In this document: one piece after another, positions 25,170-33,017 of the stretch
How positions within the stretch are numbered: position 1 is the stretch's first letter
How the letters are laid out: the number at the start of each line of letters is the position of its first letter
Assembly (NCBI GenBank): GCA_044224905.1
Contig: JBGAJN010000003.1
Location: forward strand, 248,001 to 312,000
From: JBGAJN01 sp044224905
Lineage (GTDB): Bacteria > Verrucomicrobiota > Verrucomicrobiia > Limisphaerales > JBGAJN01
Reading direction: 5' to 3'
DNA: 64,000 nucleotides
Notes under the pieces: model-generated
What the model was told of the DNA's origin: nothing
The model's input: only the letters and a program-made list of their open reading frames with translations
Databases searched by the model: none
Position numbers and translations under genes: made by a program

Positions 25170-26420
25170 ATGAGACGTTGGTTTCAGGTCATTTCTTTGT
25201 CTTTGTTGGCGCCGAGCGCAGGCCTGACGGCCGAGTCGATCACCTACAAGGACATCGATGAGCCGCCGCATAATTATCGCACGCGTGTCCTGCAGGATCG
25301 TTTTTCGCGATTGAAAACCGCGTTGGAAGCGGGACGAGTCGCGCTTGATTACTCCAACGAGAAGGCTTTTCTCCTCAGCGTGCTGCGCGTCCTCGGGATT
25401 CCTGCGACTTCGCAGATGCTCGTGTTCTCGACGACCAGCCTGCAACTCAGTCTGATCAACCCCGCCAACCCGCGCGCGTTGTATTTCAACGAAGACGTTT
25501 ACCTGGGATTCATTCCGGGAGGGAAGATCGAGATCGTTTCTTTAGACCCGGAAATCGGTGGGGTTTTCTACATCTTCGACATCCCGAAGGACGGACGGCC
25601 TCCACGCCCCGATCGATCCGAACGTTGCATGAACTGCCATTCCGGCGACGACACCGGCCACGTGCCGGGAATCGTGGTGAAGTCGGTCGTGCCCGGTCCG
25701 ACGGGCGGCAGCTTGGAAACGTTTCGCCGTGATCAAACCGGTCACGGCATTCCGTTCGAGCAACGATTCGGCGGGTGGTATGTGACGGGAAAAACTGGGA
25801 TTACGAATCACTGGGGCAATCTCATCGGTCGTTTTTCGGACGGACAATTGCTGAAGATCCCGAACCCGCCCGGCACCCGCTTCAGCTACGCGAAATATCC
25901 GGTCGCTTCGAGTGATATCCTCCCGCAGTTACTTCACGAGCATCAGGCGGGCTTTGTGAATCGGGTGGTGCAAGCAAGCTATCGCGCGCGGACTGATCTT
26001 GCGGTGAGCGGAGGGCAACTGACGCCGGAACAAAGCGCCGAACTCGACCTGCAGGCGCGGATCATTACGCGCTACTTATTGTTCGCGGAAGAAGTCCCGC
26101 TGCCGCTTGGCGGCGTTGAAGGTGACGCCGCGTTCAAGGCGGATTTCCTGCGCACCCGACGCATGGGGCCCGGCGGCATTTCGCTGAAAGATTTCGACCT
26201 GCGCACACGCCTCTTTCGGCAACGCTGCAGCTACATGATTTACAGCGCGGTCTTTACCGGCTTGCCGCCAGCGATGAAGCAGCGCGTCTATGCGCGCTTG
26301 CGCGAAGCGCTGAGTGCAGAAAAGCCGGACAAAGAATTCAGCTATCTCCCTCCGGGTGAAAAGTTGGCCATCCGCTCGATTCTCAAAGCGACCCTTCCGG
26401 ACTTGCCCGCGAACTGGTGA
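25170..26420 (+). CDS. Exported single-heme c-type protein of unknown family
   Basis: 416 residues with a probable signal peptide (1-21, MRRWFQVISLSLLAPSAGLT). One c-type heme motif, CMNCH (about 152-156), lies in the middle, preceded by a domain with EIGGVFYIFDIP and followed by ETFRRDQTGHGIPFEQRFGGWYVTGKTG (about 179-206, shown in part). It is too long for a simple cytochrome c and has no dehydrogenase motif I recognise, so function is unknown; a periplasmic redox or heme-bearing role is inferred. Stands alone between the helicase gene and a convergent rhodanese gene. Confidence 0.65.
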   Translation: MRRWFQVISLSLLAPSAGLTAESITYKDIDEPPHNYRTRVLQDRFSRLKTALEAGRVALDYSNEKAFLLSVLRVLGIPATSQMLVFSTTSLQLSLINPANPRALYFNEDVYLGFIPGGKIEIVSLDPEIGGVFYIFDIPKDGRPPRPDRSERCMNCHSGDDTGHVPGIVVKSVVPGPTGGSLETFRRDQTGHGIPFEQRFGGWYVTGKTGITNHWGNLIGRFSDGQLLKIPNPPGTRFSYAKYPVASSDILPQLLHEHQAGFVNRVVQASYRARTDLAVSGGQLTPEQSAELDLQARIITRYLLFAEEVPLPLGGVEGDAAFKADFLRTRRMGPGGISLKDFDLRTRLFRQRCSYMIYSAVFTGLPPAMKQRVYARLREALSAEKPDKEFSYLPPGEKLAIRSILKATLPDLPANW

Positions 26421-26511
26421 GCGCGTGTCCTGCGACCGCCGCGATTGCGCAACTTCTAATTTCGGCGTCCTCTTTGCCCGCGTTGCTTCGTGCGATTAAG
26501 GTCGGGTTTCG

Positions 26512-26547
26512 GAAAACGAAAAAGGGCGCTCTGTTTCCAGAGCGCCC
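26512..26547 (-). terminator. Intrinsic terminator of the rhodanese gene
   Basis: GGGCGCTCTG (26524-26533) and CAGAGCGCCC (26538-26547) form a perfect 10-bp stem with a TTTC loop. On the minus strand it is followed by TTTTTCGTTTTCC. It lies 25 bases past the stop at 26573. Confidence 0.92.
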
Positions 26548-26572
26548 GAAGCGTTTGAGCTAGTTGCTCGAA

Positions 26573-26956
26573 TTATTTTTCGACCGGAGCGCCAGCGGCG
26601 AGCCAACCGGAGATGCCGGCGGACATGTGCTTGACGTTCTTGTAGCCGAGCGATTCAGCAGCCTTCGCGGCAGCTTGATAAGCTTTGCAGCTCGGGCCGC
26701 CGCAATACGCGACGATCGGCGTGTTCTTGTCGGCCGGCAGGGACTTCGCGAGGTCAGCTTTGATGCTGGCGAAGTCGAGGGCGCCGGGGACATGGCCCTT
26801 GTTCTTGAACGAGGTCGAGCCATTGACGTCGATGATCACGGCCTTCTTGGATTCAGCAAGCGCTTTGACTTCGCTGACGCTGATGTCCGGGAATTCACCG
26901 GCAAAAGCAGACGTGGCGATGACGGCGGTGGCGAGGAGTGCGAGGAGTTTCTTCAT
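26573..26956 (-). CDS. Periplasmic single-domain rhodanese
   Basis: 127 residues from ATG 26956; an upstream ATG at 27040 would hide the signal peptide and is rejected. Signal peptide 1-19 (MKKLLALLATAVIATSAFA) and a rhodanese domain with DVNGSTSFKNKGHVPGALDF and the active-site Cys in AYCGGPSCKAYQAA. It probably transfers sulfane sulfur or guards thiols in the periplasm. A strong terminator follows. The divergent ABC-F gene starts 278 bases away. Confidence 0.9.
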   Translation of the reverse strand: MKKLLALLATAVIATSAFAGEFPDISVSEVKALAESKKAVIIDVNGSTSFKNKGHVPGALDFASIKADLAKSLPADKNTPIVAYCGGPSCKAYQAAAKAAESLGYKNVKHMSAGISGWLAAGAPVEK

Positions 26957-27234
26957 TTTGCGTTTGGTTGAGTTTGTTGTTATCCAATCACCTCCACCCG
27001 GAGGCAATGCCGACTCACGAGTCAGCCCCGCCCGGAACATTTAGGGCGGTTAATGTGGTCTGACGACGCGAAGTCGCTTTGGATTCATAAAGGATAGCGT
27101 TGAATGTTGGGTAAACAACACTTTTCCCGACCATTAATTCCGTGTCCACACTCGACGGAACGGCGTGCCGCTGCGTAAGCTTATGGGCTGACGACTAAAG
27201 AACGATATAACGCGCGACGCTTTCAACTAACGAC

Positions 27235-29148
27235 ATGAGTTCATCCATTCCCGCGCTGCTTTCGGTAAACGAACTCACGCTTGCCTACGGTCATCAACAA
27301 CTCCTCTCCGGCGTCACCTTGTCGGTCGCGCCCGGAGAGAAGGTCGGACTCGTTGGACGCAATGGTTGCGGCAAGACGAGCTTGCTGAAGATTCTCGCGG
27401 GCGCCAACGAACCGGATTCCGGCGACATCTCGCGTCGCCGCGGACTTCGCATCGGATACCTTCCGCAGGAATTCGAACTCGATGGCACGAAAACCGTTCG
27501 CGAAAACATTGAATCCGGTGCGGCGGATTTAATGGAGTGGCTGCGGCGTTACGAAGCAGGCGAGGGGAGCGAAGTCGAATTGGCGGAGTTGCTTGACAAG
27601 ATACAGCACGCGAATGGTTGGAATTTTGAATCACGCATCAAGGCCGAAGCCGCCGCGCTCTCGGCGCCGCCGCTCGATGCTTTGGTGGGGCCGTTGTCGG
27701 GTGGGGAGAAACGCCGCGTGGCGTTGTGCCGTGCGCTTGCTGCGCAGCCGGACTTGCTGCTGCTCGACGAACCGACGAACCATCTCGATGCTGAATCGAT
27801 TCGCTGGCTTGAGGAATGTCTGCGCGAATTTCCGGGCGCGGTAATCTTCGTCACGCACGACCGCTACTTTCTGGATGTCATCGCCACGCGCATCATTGAA
27901 ATCGCCGACGGCCGTGGCTTCTCACACGCGGGCAATTACACGGCTTACCTGGAGTCAAAAGCAATTCGCCAAACCATCGCTGATCAAGGCGAACGTCGCC
28001 GGCAGCGTTTCCTGCGCGTTGAACTCGACTGGGTTCGCGCCGGTGTCCGTGCGCAGCGTTCCAAAGCCCGCCACCGTCTCGATACGTTTTATCAAGTCGA
28101 CGGACTGCAAGCGCCGCCCGAAGAGCGCGAGATGGATCTCTTGATTCCGCCGCCGCCCGAGATCGGCAACACTGCCGTCGACCTCGTCAACGCTGGCGGA
28201 CGAGTCGGCGAAGGCGAGAAGGAGCGTTGGTTGTTTCGCAAGCTCACCCTTTCGCTGAAGCCGGGCCAATGCACGGGGATCGTCGGTCGTAACGGCGTGG
28301 GCAAGACCACGCTGCTCCGGCTCTGCCTCGGCGAACGCGAGCCTGACGAAGGCACGGTGAAGATTGGTCGGAAGGTAGTTTTCAATTACATCGATCAAGC
28401 TCGGATGCAATTGCGCGCGGGCCGGACTGTTCTCGAGGAAATTTCGGAAGGCGGCGAGACCGTCTTATTCGGCACGCAGCATTTGAGCGCGCGTTCCTAC
28501 TTGCGCCGCTTTCTCTTCGCTGACGAGCGAGTGAATGAATGCGTCGACCGGCTTTCTGGTGGCGAACGCGCGCGGCTCATGCTCGCAAAAGTTTTGCGGC
28601 GCGGCGGCAACGTGCTGGTGCTCGACGAGCCCACGAATGATCTCGATCTGCCGAGCCTCCGCATGCTTGAAGAGGCTTTGGTGGATTTCGACGGCAGCGT
28701 GCTGGTCGTGAGTCACGACCGCTATTTTCTCGATCGTATCTGCGATAAGATCGTGGCCTTCGAAGACGGTGGCGTGTTCATGCAGCCGGGCAACTATTCG
28801 TATTACCTGGAGAAGCGTAAGGAACGTGAGCAACGCGACAAGCTCGCGTGGGCGACGCCGGTCAAAGCGCCGGTGCGCGCGCCCGAACCGGTCGCGACCA
28901 AAGCAAACCGTCCGCGCAAACTCAGCTTCAAAGAACAGCGCGAATTGGACGGAATGGAAACTGCCATTCACGAGGTGGAAGCGAAGGTCGCTGAATTGGA
29001 ATCAACGCTGAACGATCCGCAGTTTTACGCCACTCGCTCTCGGGAAGCTTCGGCTTTGCTCAATGACCTCGAAGCGGCCAAGGCGGAAGTTGCACGCCTG
29101 TACGCGCGTTGGGCGGAGCTGGATAAGATCGTCAGCGGCGTCGTTTAG
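27235..29148 (+). CDS. uup: ABC-F family ATPase (Uup-like)
   Basis: 637 residues with two ABC domains. Domain 1: Walker A GRNGCGKTS, signature LSGGEKRRV, Walker B LLLLDEPTNHLD. Domain 2: Walker A GRNGVGKTT, signature LSGGERARL, Walker B VLVLDEPTNDLD. A C-terminal coiled coil (about 570-630) matches Uup. No transmembrane segments: these proteins act on ribosomes or on DNA-associated substrates, not in transport. Ends by overlapping the convergent NTPase gene by 17 bases. Confidence 0.92.
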   Translation: MSSSIPALLSVNELTLAYGHQQLLSGVTLSVAPGEKVGLVGRNGCGKTSLLKILAGANEPDSGDISRRRGLRIGYLPQEFELDGTKTVRENIESGAADLMEWLRRYEAGEGSEVELAELLDKIQHANGWNFESRIKAEAAALSAPPLDALVGPLSGGEKRRVALCRALAAQPDLLLLDEPTNHLDAESIRWLEECLREFPGAVIFVTHDRYFLDVIATRIIEIADGRGFSHAGNYTAYLESKAIRQTIADQGERRRQRFLRVELDWVRAGVRAQRSKARHRLDTFYQVDGLQAPPEEREMDLLIPPPPEIGNTAVDLVNAGGRVGEGEKERWLFRKLTLSLKPGQCTGIVGRNGVGKTTLLRLCLGEREPDEGTVKIGRKVVFNYIDQARMQLRAGRTVLEEISEGGETVLFGTQHLSARSYLRRFLFADERVNECVDRLSGGERARLMLAKVLRRGGNVLVLDEPTNDLDLPSLRMLEEALVDFDGSVLVVSHDRYFLDRICDKIVAFEDGGVFMQPGNYSYYLEKRKEREQRDKLAWATPVKAPVRAPEPVATKANRPRKLSFKEQRELDGMETAIHEVEAKVAELESTLNDPQFYATRSREASALLNDLEAAKAEVARLYARWAELDKIVSGVV

Positions 29149-29791
29149 CGCTGGACGATCGACTCCGCCTCGGAGTCGCGCGTTTGGGTGAACCGGCGCA
29201 CTTCAACTCGTTGACTATCCCGTCCAAGACTGCGAGGCCAAAGGAAATCTTTTTGAAAAAGGACTGGTTGTGCGGCACGAGCACAAAGCGCGGATGCTTC
29301 GACCACAGCGCACGCAGCTTGCGATCGATCCTTACCGCCTCTTTCGTCGATTCGGTGCGCACGGGGTTACCGCCCTCGATACTCAGATCGCCAGCTGCGG
29401 CGGTTTCAAAAAAGATTACGGCATCGTAACGCGCGAGCTCGCGCTCGAGTGCGGAGCCGACGGCGTCGAAGAAGTGATGCGGCTCATCAGGCCAATACGC
29501 AGCGCCATCCACGGTGCCGCGATCGCACAGTAAAATTCGCCCGGGGAACTCCGCGGACTTCACGTCCTCGAGATTTTTTTGGACGTGATAGATGGCGCGC
29601 TGCGCTGCGTGGACGGCGAGGGTTTCGTTCGAACGCGGAAACCCGCCGCCGAACAAAAGTGTCGCCGCCTCTGGAACCAGCACGACGTGATCGCCAATTT
29701 CGCGTCGAAACAAATCCGCCGCGGTGGTCTTCCCGCCGCCGGGTCCACCGGTGAGGACGATTCGGCAACGACCATTAGGTTCAGTCTTCAT
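29132..29791 (-). CDS. AAA_28-like P-loop NTPase/kinase
   Basis: 219 residues. The P-loop is GGPGGGKTT near residue 15, with a later CDRGTVDGAAYW that looks like the DRG/substrate-site of nucleotide or nicotinamide-riboside-type kinases (AAA_28). An ATP-dependent small-molecule kinase is likely; the substrate is unknown. The last 20 residues are Arg- and Ser-rich and may be disordered. It lies 25 bases downstream of the diheme cytochrome gene on the same strand and overlaps the convergent ABC-F gene. Confidence 0.75.
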   Translation of the reverse strand: MKTEPNGRCRIVLTGGPGGGKTTAADLFRREIGDHVVLVPEAATLLFGGGFPRSNETLAVHAAQRAIYHVQKNLEDVKSAEFPGRILLCDRGTVDGAAYWPDEPHHFFDAVGSALERELARYDAVIFFETAAAGDLSIEGGNPVRTESTKEAVRIDRKLRALWSKHPRFVLVPHNQSFFKKISFGLAVLDGIVNELKCAGSPKRATPRRSRSSSAKRRR

Positions 29792-29816
29792 ATTGGTTGG
29801 ACGCGTCGAGCGCGAT

Positions 29817-30617
29817 TCACTTCGCCTGCCGCAGTGTCTGAATGTAGGCGACGATACTCCAGCGTTGTTCTTCAGTCAGCGACTCCGCGTAGCTGGGCAT
29901 CGGTGTGCCGGAGATGCCCGTGATCAACACACGGTAAACGACCTCGATATCGCGACCGCTTCGAAGCACGGGGCTGCGCAGATCGGCGGGGTGACACAGC
30001 TCGTCCCAAGCGTCGCGCAACGTCTCGGCCGTTGCGCCCTTGCCGTCGCCATTTTCGCCGTGGCACGCCACGCATGCCTGCGAGAATAGCTCGCGCCCGC
30101 GCGCCGCGTGGGGTTTCAGTTGGTCCGCGTTCGTGAACCACGGTGGCAGCGGCGGCAATTTCATTGGCGCGGCGTAGTTCTCCGGCTTGCGCCATTTGCG
30201 GGAGAATGCCTTCAAGTATTCAGTCACGGCGCGGATATCACGATCGGACAGGTGAGAAAACGCCGGCATCGACGTGTTTGCCACGCCTTCGCGGACCACG
30301 TGTGCGAGATCGTCGTTCGTTGGGAGAGCGCCGGCGGGAGTCGTGCGATACTTGAAAATGCCCGACGTGAATGGCCGCGGCTTGGGAATCAATGTCGGCG
30401 CCATCTCGCCTTTGCCGTCGCCAAATCTGCCGTGGCACACGATGCAGTTGCGTTCGAAAACAAAACGGCCGGCGAGCATCAAGGAATCGTCGGGAAGTGA
30501 AAACGACACGTTCGTGCTTTCGACGCTGTCCGCTGCGAAAGCTTTTAGCGAGGAGAGCCCCATCGCCAACAGCACGTGAAAAATGCTGAGCAGCTGACTG
30601 CGCGTTATCGCGGGCAT
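29817..30617 (-). CDS. Exported diheme cytochrome c
   Basis: 266 residues with a signal peptide (1-29, ending SLKAFAA). Two heme motifs, CIVCH (58-62) and CVACH (182-186), each start a class I cytochrome domain; Met residues at about 117 (TSMPAF) and about 242 (TPMPSY) are likely axial ligands. It would pass electrons in the periplasm, perhaps to a terminal oxidase or from a dehydrogenase such as the large heme protein at 33018. The electron partners are not encoded next to it. Confidence 0.9.
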   Translation of the reverse strand: MPAITRSQLLSIFHVLLAMGLSSLKAFAADSVESTNVSFSLPDDSLMLAGRFVFERNCIVCHGRFGDGKGEMAPTLIPKPRPFTSGIFKYRTTPAGALPTNDDLAHVVREGVANTSMPAFSHLSDRDIRAVTEYLKAFSRKWRKPENYAAPMKLPPLPPWFTNADQLKPHAARGRELFSQACVACHGENGDGKGATAETLRDAWDELCHPADLRSPVLRSGRDIEVVYRVLITGISGTPMPSYAESLTEEQRWSIVAYIQTLRQAK

Positions 30618-30781
30618 GTCGAGGTGTGGTGGTTCGAGGTGTATCGCGTTCGTGTATTAAAATGATGCTTTTCGTCGCCCGAATCGACAAGCCCTCCATT
30701 GTGGAAAAGTGGTGGAAAGTTGCTGTCGGATTTCTCGTGGAACCCGTGTGTTGCTCGCGTTCAGCCGCACGACGCGCCGAC

Positions 30782-30811
30782 AAAAAAGAGGCCGGGATGA
30801 ATCCCGGCCTC
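30782..30811 (-). terminator. Intrinsic terminator of the SGNH hydrolase gene
   Basis: GAGGCCGGGA (30788-30797) pairs with TCCCGGCCTC (30802-30811) around TGAA. On the minus strand a TTTTTT run follows. It lies 26 bases past the stop at 30837. Confidence 0.92.
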
Positions 30812-30836
30812 GTGTGACGATTTGTTTGTTCGCGAA

Positions 30837-31619
30837 TTATTTCATTAGCTCCGCCAGCTTCGGCGTGATCGCGTCGGCCCAGATTTGGTAACCGGCGGCC
30901 GAGAGGTGCAGCAAGTCGGGCATGATGTCTTTGGTCAAAGTTCCGTCGGGTTGGAGGAATTTCGAACCGATGTCGAGGAAGTGAACGTGTTTTCCGTCGG
31001 CATACTTGGCGATGATCGCGTTCACCTGATTGTTCTTTTCGCGGCCGGGATTGTTCGTCGGCTTTTCACCGCGCGGGAATACGGCGAGCAGGAGAATCTT
31101 CGTATTCGGAAGTTTTTCACGGATGGTCGCGATAATTTTCTGGATGCCGCGCGCGGTGCCATCTGCGGGGTCAGTGCTCGAATTGTTCGTGCCGATCATG
31201 AGGACGGCGGCCTTCGGCTTGATGCCGTCGAGTTCACCGTTCTGGATGCGCCAGAGCACGTGTTGCGTGCGATCGCCGCCGATGCCGAAGTTGGCCGGCT
31301 TGTATTTGCCGAACGCCGCGTTCCAGATGTTCGATTGGCGTCCCCAACCCGCCGTGATGGAGTCTCCGAGGAAAACCAGTTGTGCTTCGCCCTTCTTCGC
31401 GGTTGCAACGAACGACTCGTGCGATTTGATGAAGCCGGCGTTGGGTTGTCCGTCTGCTCCGAGTTTGGGAGCGGCAACGTCGGGCGCTTGAGGTGGCAGT
31501 TTGACCGCGGGTGCTTTCGGTGCCGCCGGCTTCTGCTTTTTGGTGGTGTCGTTTTGTGCGAACAGCGGCGTCGTGACGATCAGCGCGCTGAGGGTGAGGG
31601 CGATGGATATGGATTTCAT
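30837..31619 (-). CDS. Exported SGNH/GDSL-type esterase
   Basis: 260 residues with a signal peptide (1-21, ending TPLFA) and a Pro/Lys/Ala-rich linker to about 60. The blocks are complete: I GDSITAGWG (catalytic Ser), II IGGDRTQHVLWR (Gly), III MIGTNN (Asn) and V DLLHLSAAGY (Asp and His). This variant is like the acetylhydrolase-type SGNH enzymes that deacetylate polysaccharides. It probably removes acyl groups from plant or algal glycans. Monocistronic by spacing, with its own terminator. Confidence 0.9.
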   Translation of the reverse strand: MKSISIALTLSALIVTTPLFAQNDTTKKQKPAAPKAPAVKLPPQAPDVAAPKLGADGQPNAGFIKSHESFVATAKKGEAQLVFLGDSITAGWGRQSNIWNAAFGKYKPANFGIGGDRTQHVLWRIQNGELDGIKPKAAVLMIGTNNSSTDPADGTARGIQKIIATIREKLPNTKILLLAVFPRGEKPTNNPGREKNNQVNAIIAKYADGKHVHFLDIGSKFLQPDGTLTKDIMPDLLHLSAAGYQIWADAITPKLAELMK

Positions 31620-31696
31620 GTATTGGTTTTGTGACTGATCGGAAGTTCAGACGCACACTCAAGCGGCGCATTCAACCGATGAAGCGCAATTAGAAC

Positions 31697-32833
31697 TCAC
31701 TGATTCAACGTCCGGAATTTGCTCGGGGGCAGGCCGGTCTCGCGTTTGAAAACGACGCTCAGATATTCCACGTGCGCGAAGCCGGTGCGTTCGGCGATTT
31801 CCGAGAGCGGCAGATCGGTTTCGACGAGGAGTTGTTTCACGCGGTTGAGCTGCACGCGGATGATCTCTTCGTGCGGCGTGCGATTGAGCAACTTTTTGAA
31901 TCGCGCCTCCAGACGTCGTCGCGCGTGCGGCACGGCTTTGAGCACATCGCGAACGTTGATGCCCTCACAAGCGTGTTCGCGGATGAAACTCAGCGCTTGG
32001 CAAACGTGCCGGTCGTCCACGGCAAGTGTGTCCGTGGATTGCCGGGTGGCGACGCCGAGCGGGGGAATCAGATGCGTCTCACCTTTCACGCGTCGGCCCG
32101 ACATCATTTGATCGAGCAATGCCGCTGCGGCGTAGCCGGTGCGGTGCGGGTTGAGGATCACGCTGGAGAGCGGCGGATCGGAAAGTTCGCAGAGCAGGTC
32201 ATCATTGTCCGCGCCAAGCACGGCGACGTCGTCGGGCACGTTGAGACCGAGATGGCGACAGGCGTCAAGCACTTGCGCACCGCGGAGGTCGTAGCACGCG
32301 AATACGCCGAGCGGACGGGGCAGTTTCTTCAACCACTGCGCGATGTCGTCTACCTGCCACGCTTCGCCGCGGCGACCGCCGCTCGAGGGTTCGTAATTGG
32401 CGCAGTCGTGGCCGGCACTGCGGATGACACGGAGAAAATTCTCACCGCGCAACTGGCTCCAATTGAACCGCGCATCACCACAGAACGCAAAATGGCGGAA
32501 GCCGCGCTCGAGCAAATGCTCGGCTGCGGTCTGTGCGACAGCGGCATCGTCGGTCTCGAAGAACGGCAGACTGGGAATGAGCCGCGCCGCGCTCACATCG
32601 ACGATGGGCGTCTTCACGTTGCGCAGCGCGCGGGCGATTACGGGGTTCTCGATACGGGCGATGATTCCGTCGCCTTCCCACTTCGCGAGCCACGCGGGCG
32701 GGCGATCGCCGCGACCGTGTTCGGCGAGGTAAAGCGACCAGGGCCGATGCTCGCGAACATAAGCCACCACGCCGCGGAGCAGGCCGCGCGCGTAGGCATT
32801 CGAAGTCTCGATGAGTAGGGCGACTTTGCGCAT
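31697..32833 (-). CDS. XylR-like regulator (LacI-type sensor fused to AraC HTH)
   Basis: 378 residues from ATG 32833; a longer start at 32911 would run through a palindromic repeat and is rejected. N-terminal sugar-binding domain (about 1-265) begins RKVALLIETSNAYARGLLRGV, the opening of XylR-type sensors, and the C-terminal AraC-type double HTH (about 280-378) shows the second-helix pattern LPLSEIAERTGFAHVEYLSVVFKRETG (shown in part). It likely controls a carbohydrate gene set. The SGNH esterase gene is next to it, in the same direction. Confidence 0.9.
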   Translation of the reverse strand: MRKVALLIETSNAYARGLLRGVVAYVREHRPWSLYLAEHGRGDRPPAWLAKWEGDGIIARIENPVIARALRNVKTPIVDVSAARLIPSLPFFETDDAAVAQTAAEHLLERGFRHFAFCGDARFNWSQLRGENFLRVIRSAGHDCANYEPSSGGRRGEAWQVDDIAQWLKKLPRPLGVFACYDLRGAQVLDACRHLGLNVPDDVAVLGADNDDLLCELSDPPLSSVILNPHRTGYAAAALLDQMMSGRRVKGETHLIPPLGVATRQSTDTLAVDDRHVCQALSFIREHACEGINVRDVLKAVPHARRRLEARFKKLLNRTPHEEIIRVQLNRVKQLLVETDLPLSEIAERTGFAHVEYLSVVFKRETGLPPSKFRTLNQ

Positions 32834-32840
32834 TTGTTTA

Positions 32841-32930
32841 ACGTGCTGCCGGCATCGCGCTGGCAGTTCTAACTTCCCGGTCGGCACGAAGAAAGATTGA
32901 ACTGCCAGCAAGATGCCCGCAGCACGCTGC
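32841..32930. repeat. Palindromic intergenic repeat, copy A
   Basis: Two hairpin units: GTGCTGCC-GGC-ATCGC-GCTGGCAG and, 40 bases on, GAACTGCCAGCAAGATGCCCGCAG. The same two-unit layout (GTGCTGCCAGC...GCTGGCAG, then GGACTGCCGGC...GCCGGC) is found at 38605-38675. Copy A lies between the divergent XylR-like and heme protein genes. Confidence 0.75.
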
Positions 32931-33017
32931 TCTGGCCGCTCCTTACCTGGAAAAATCTCAAACCAAATACGCTAAAACTCATGGCCCCGCGTAGGAACGA
33001 AGACTAAGTTCCGCGCC

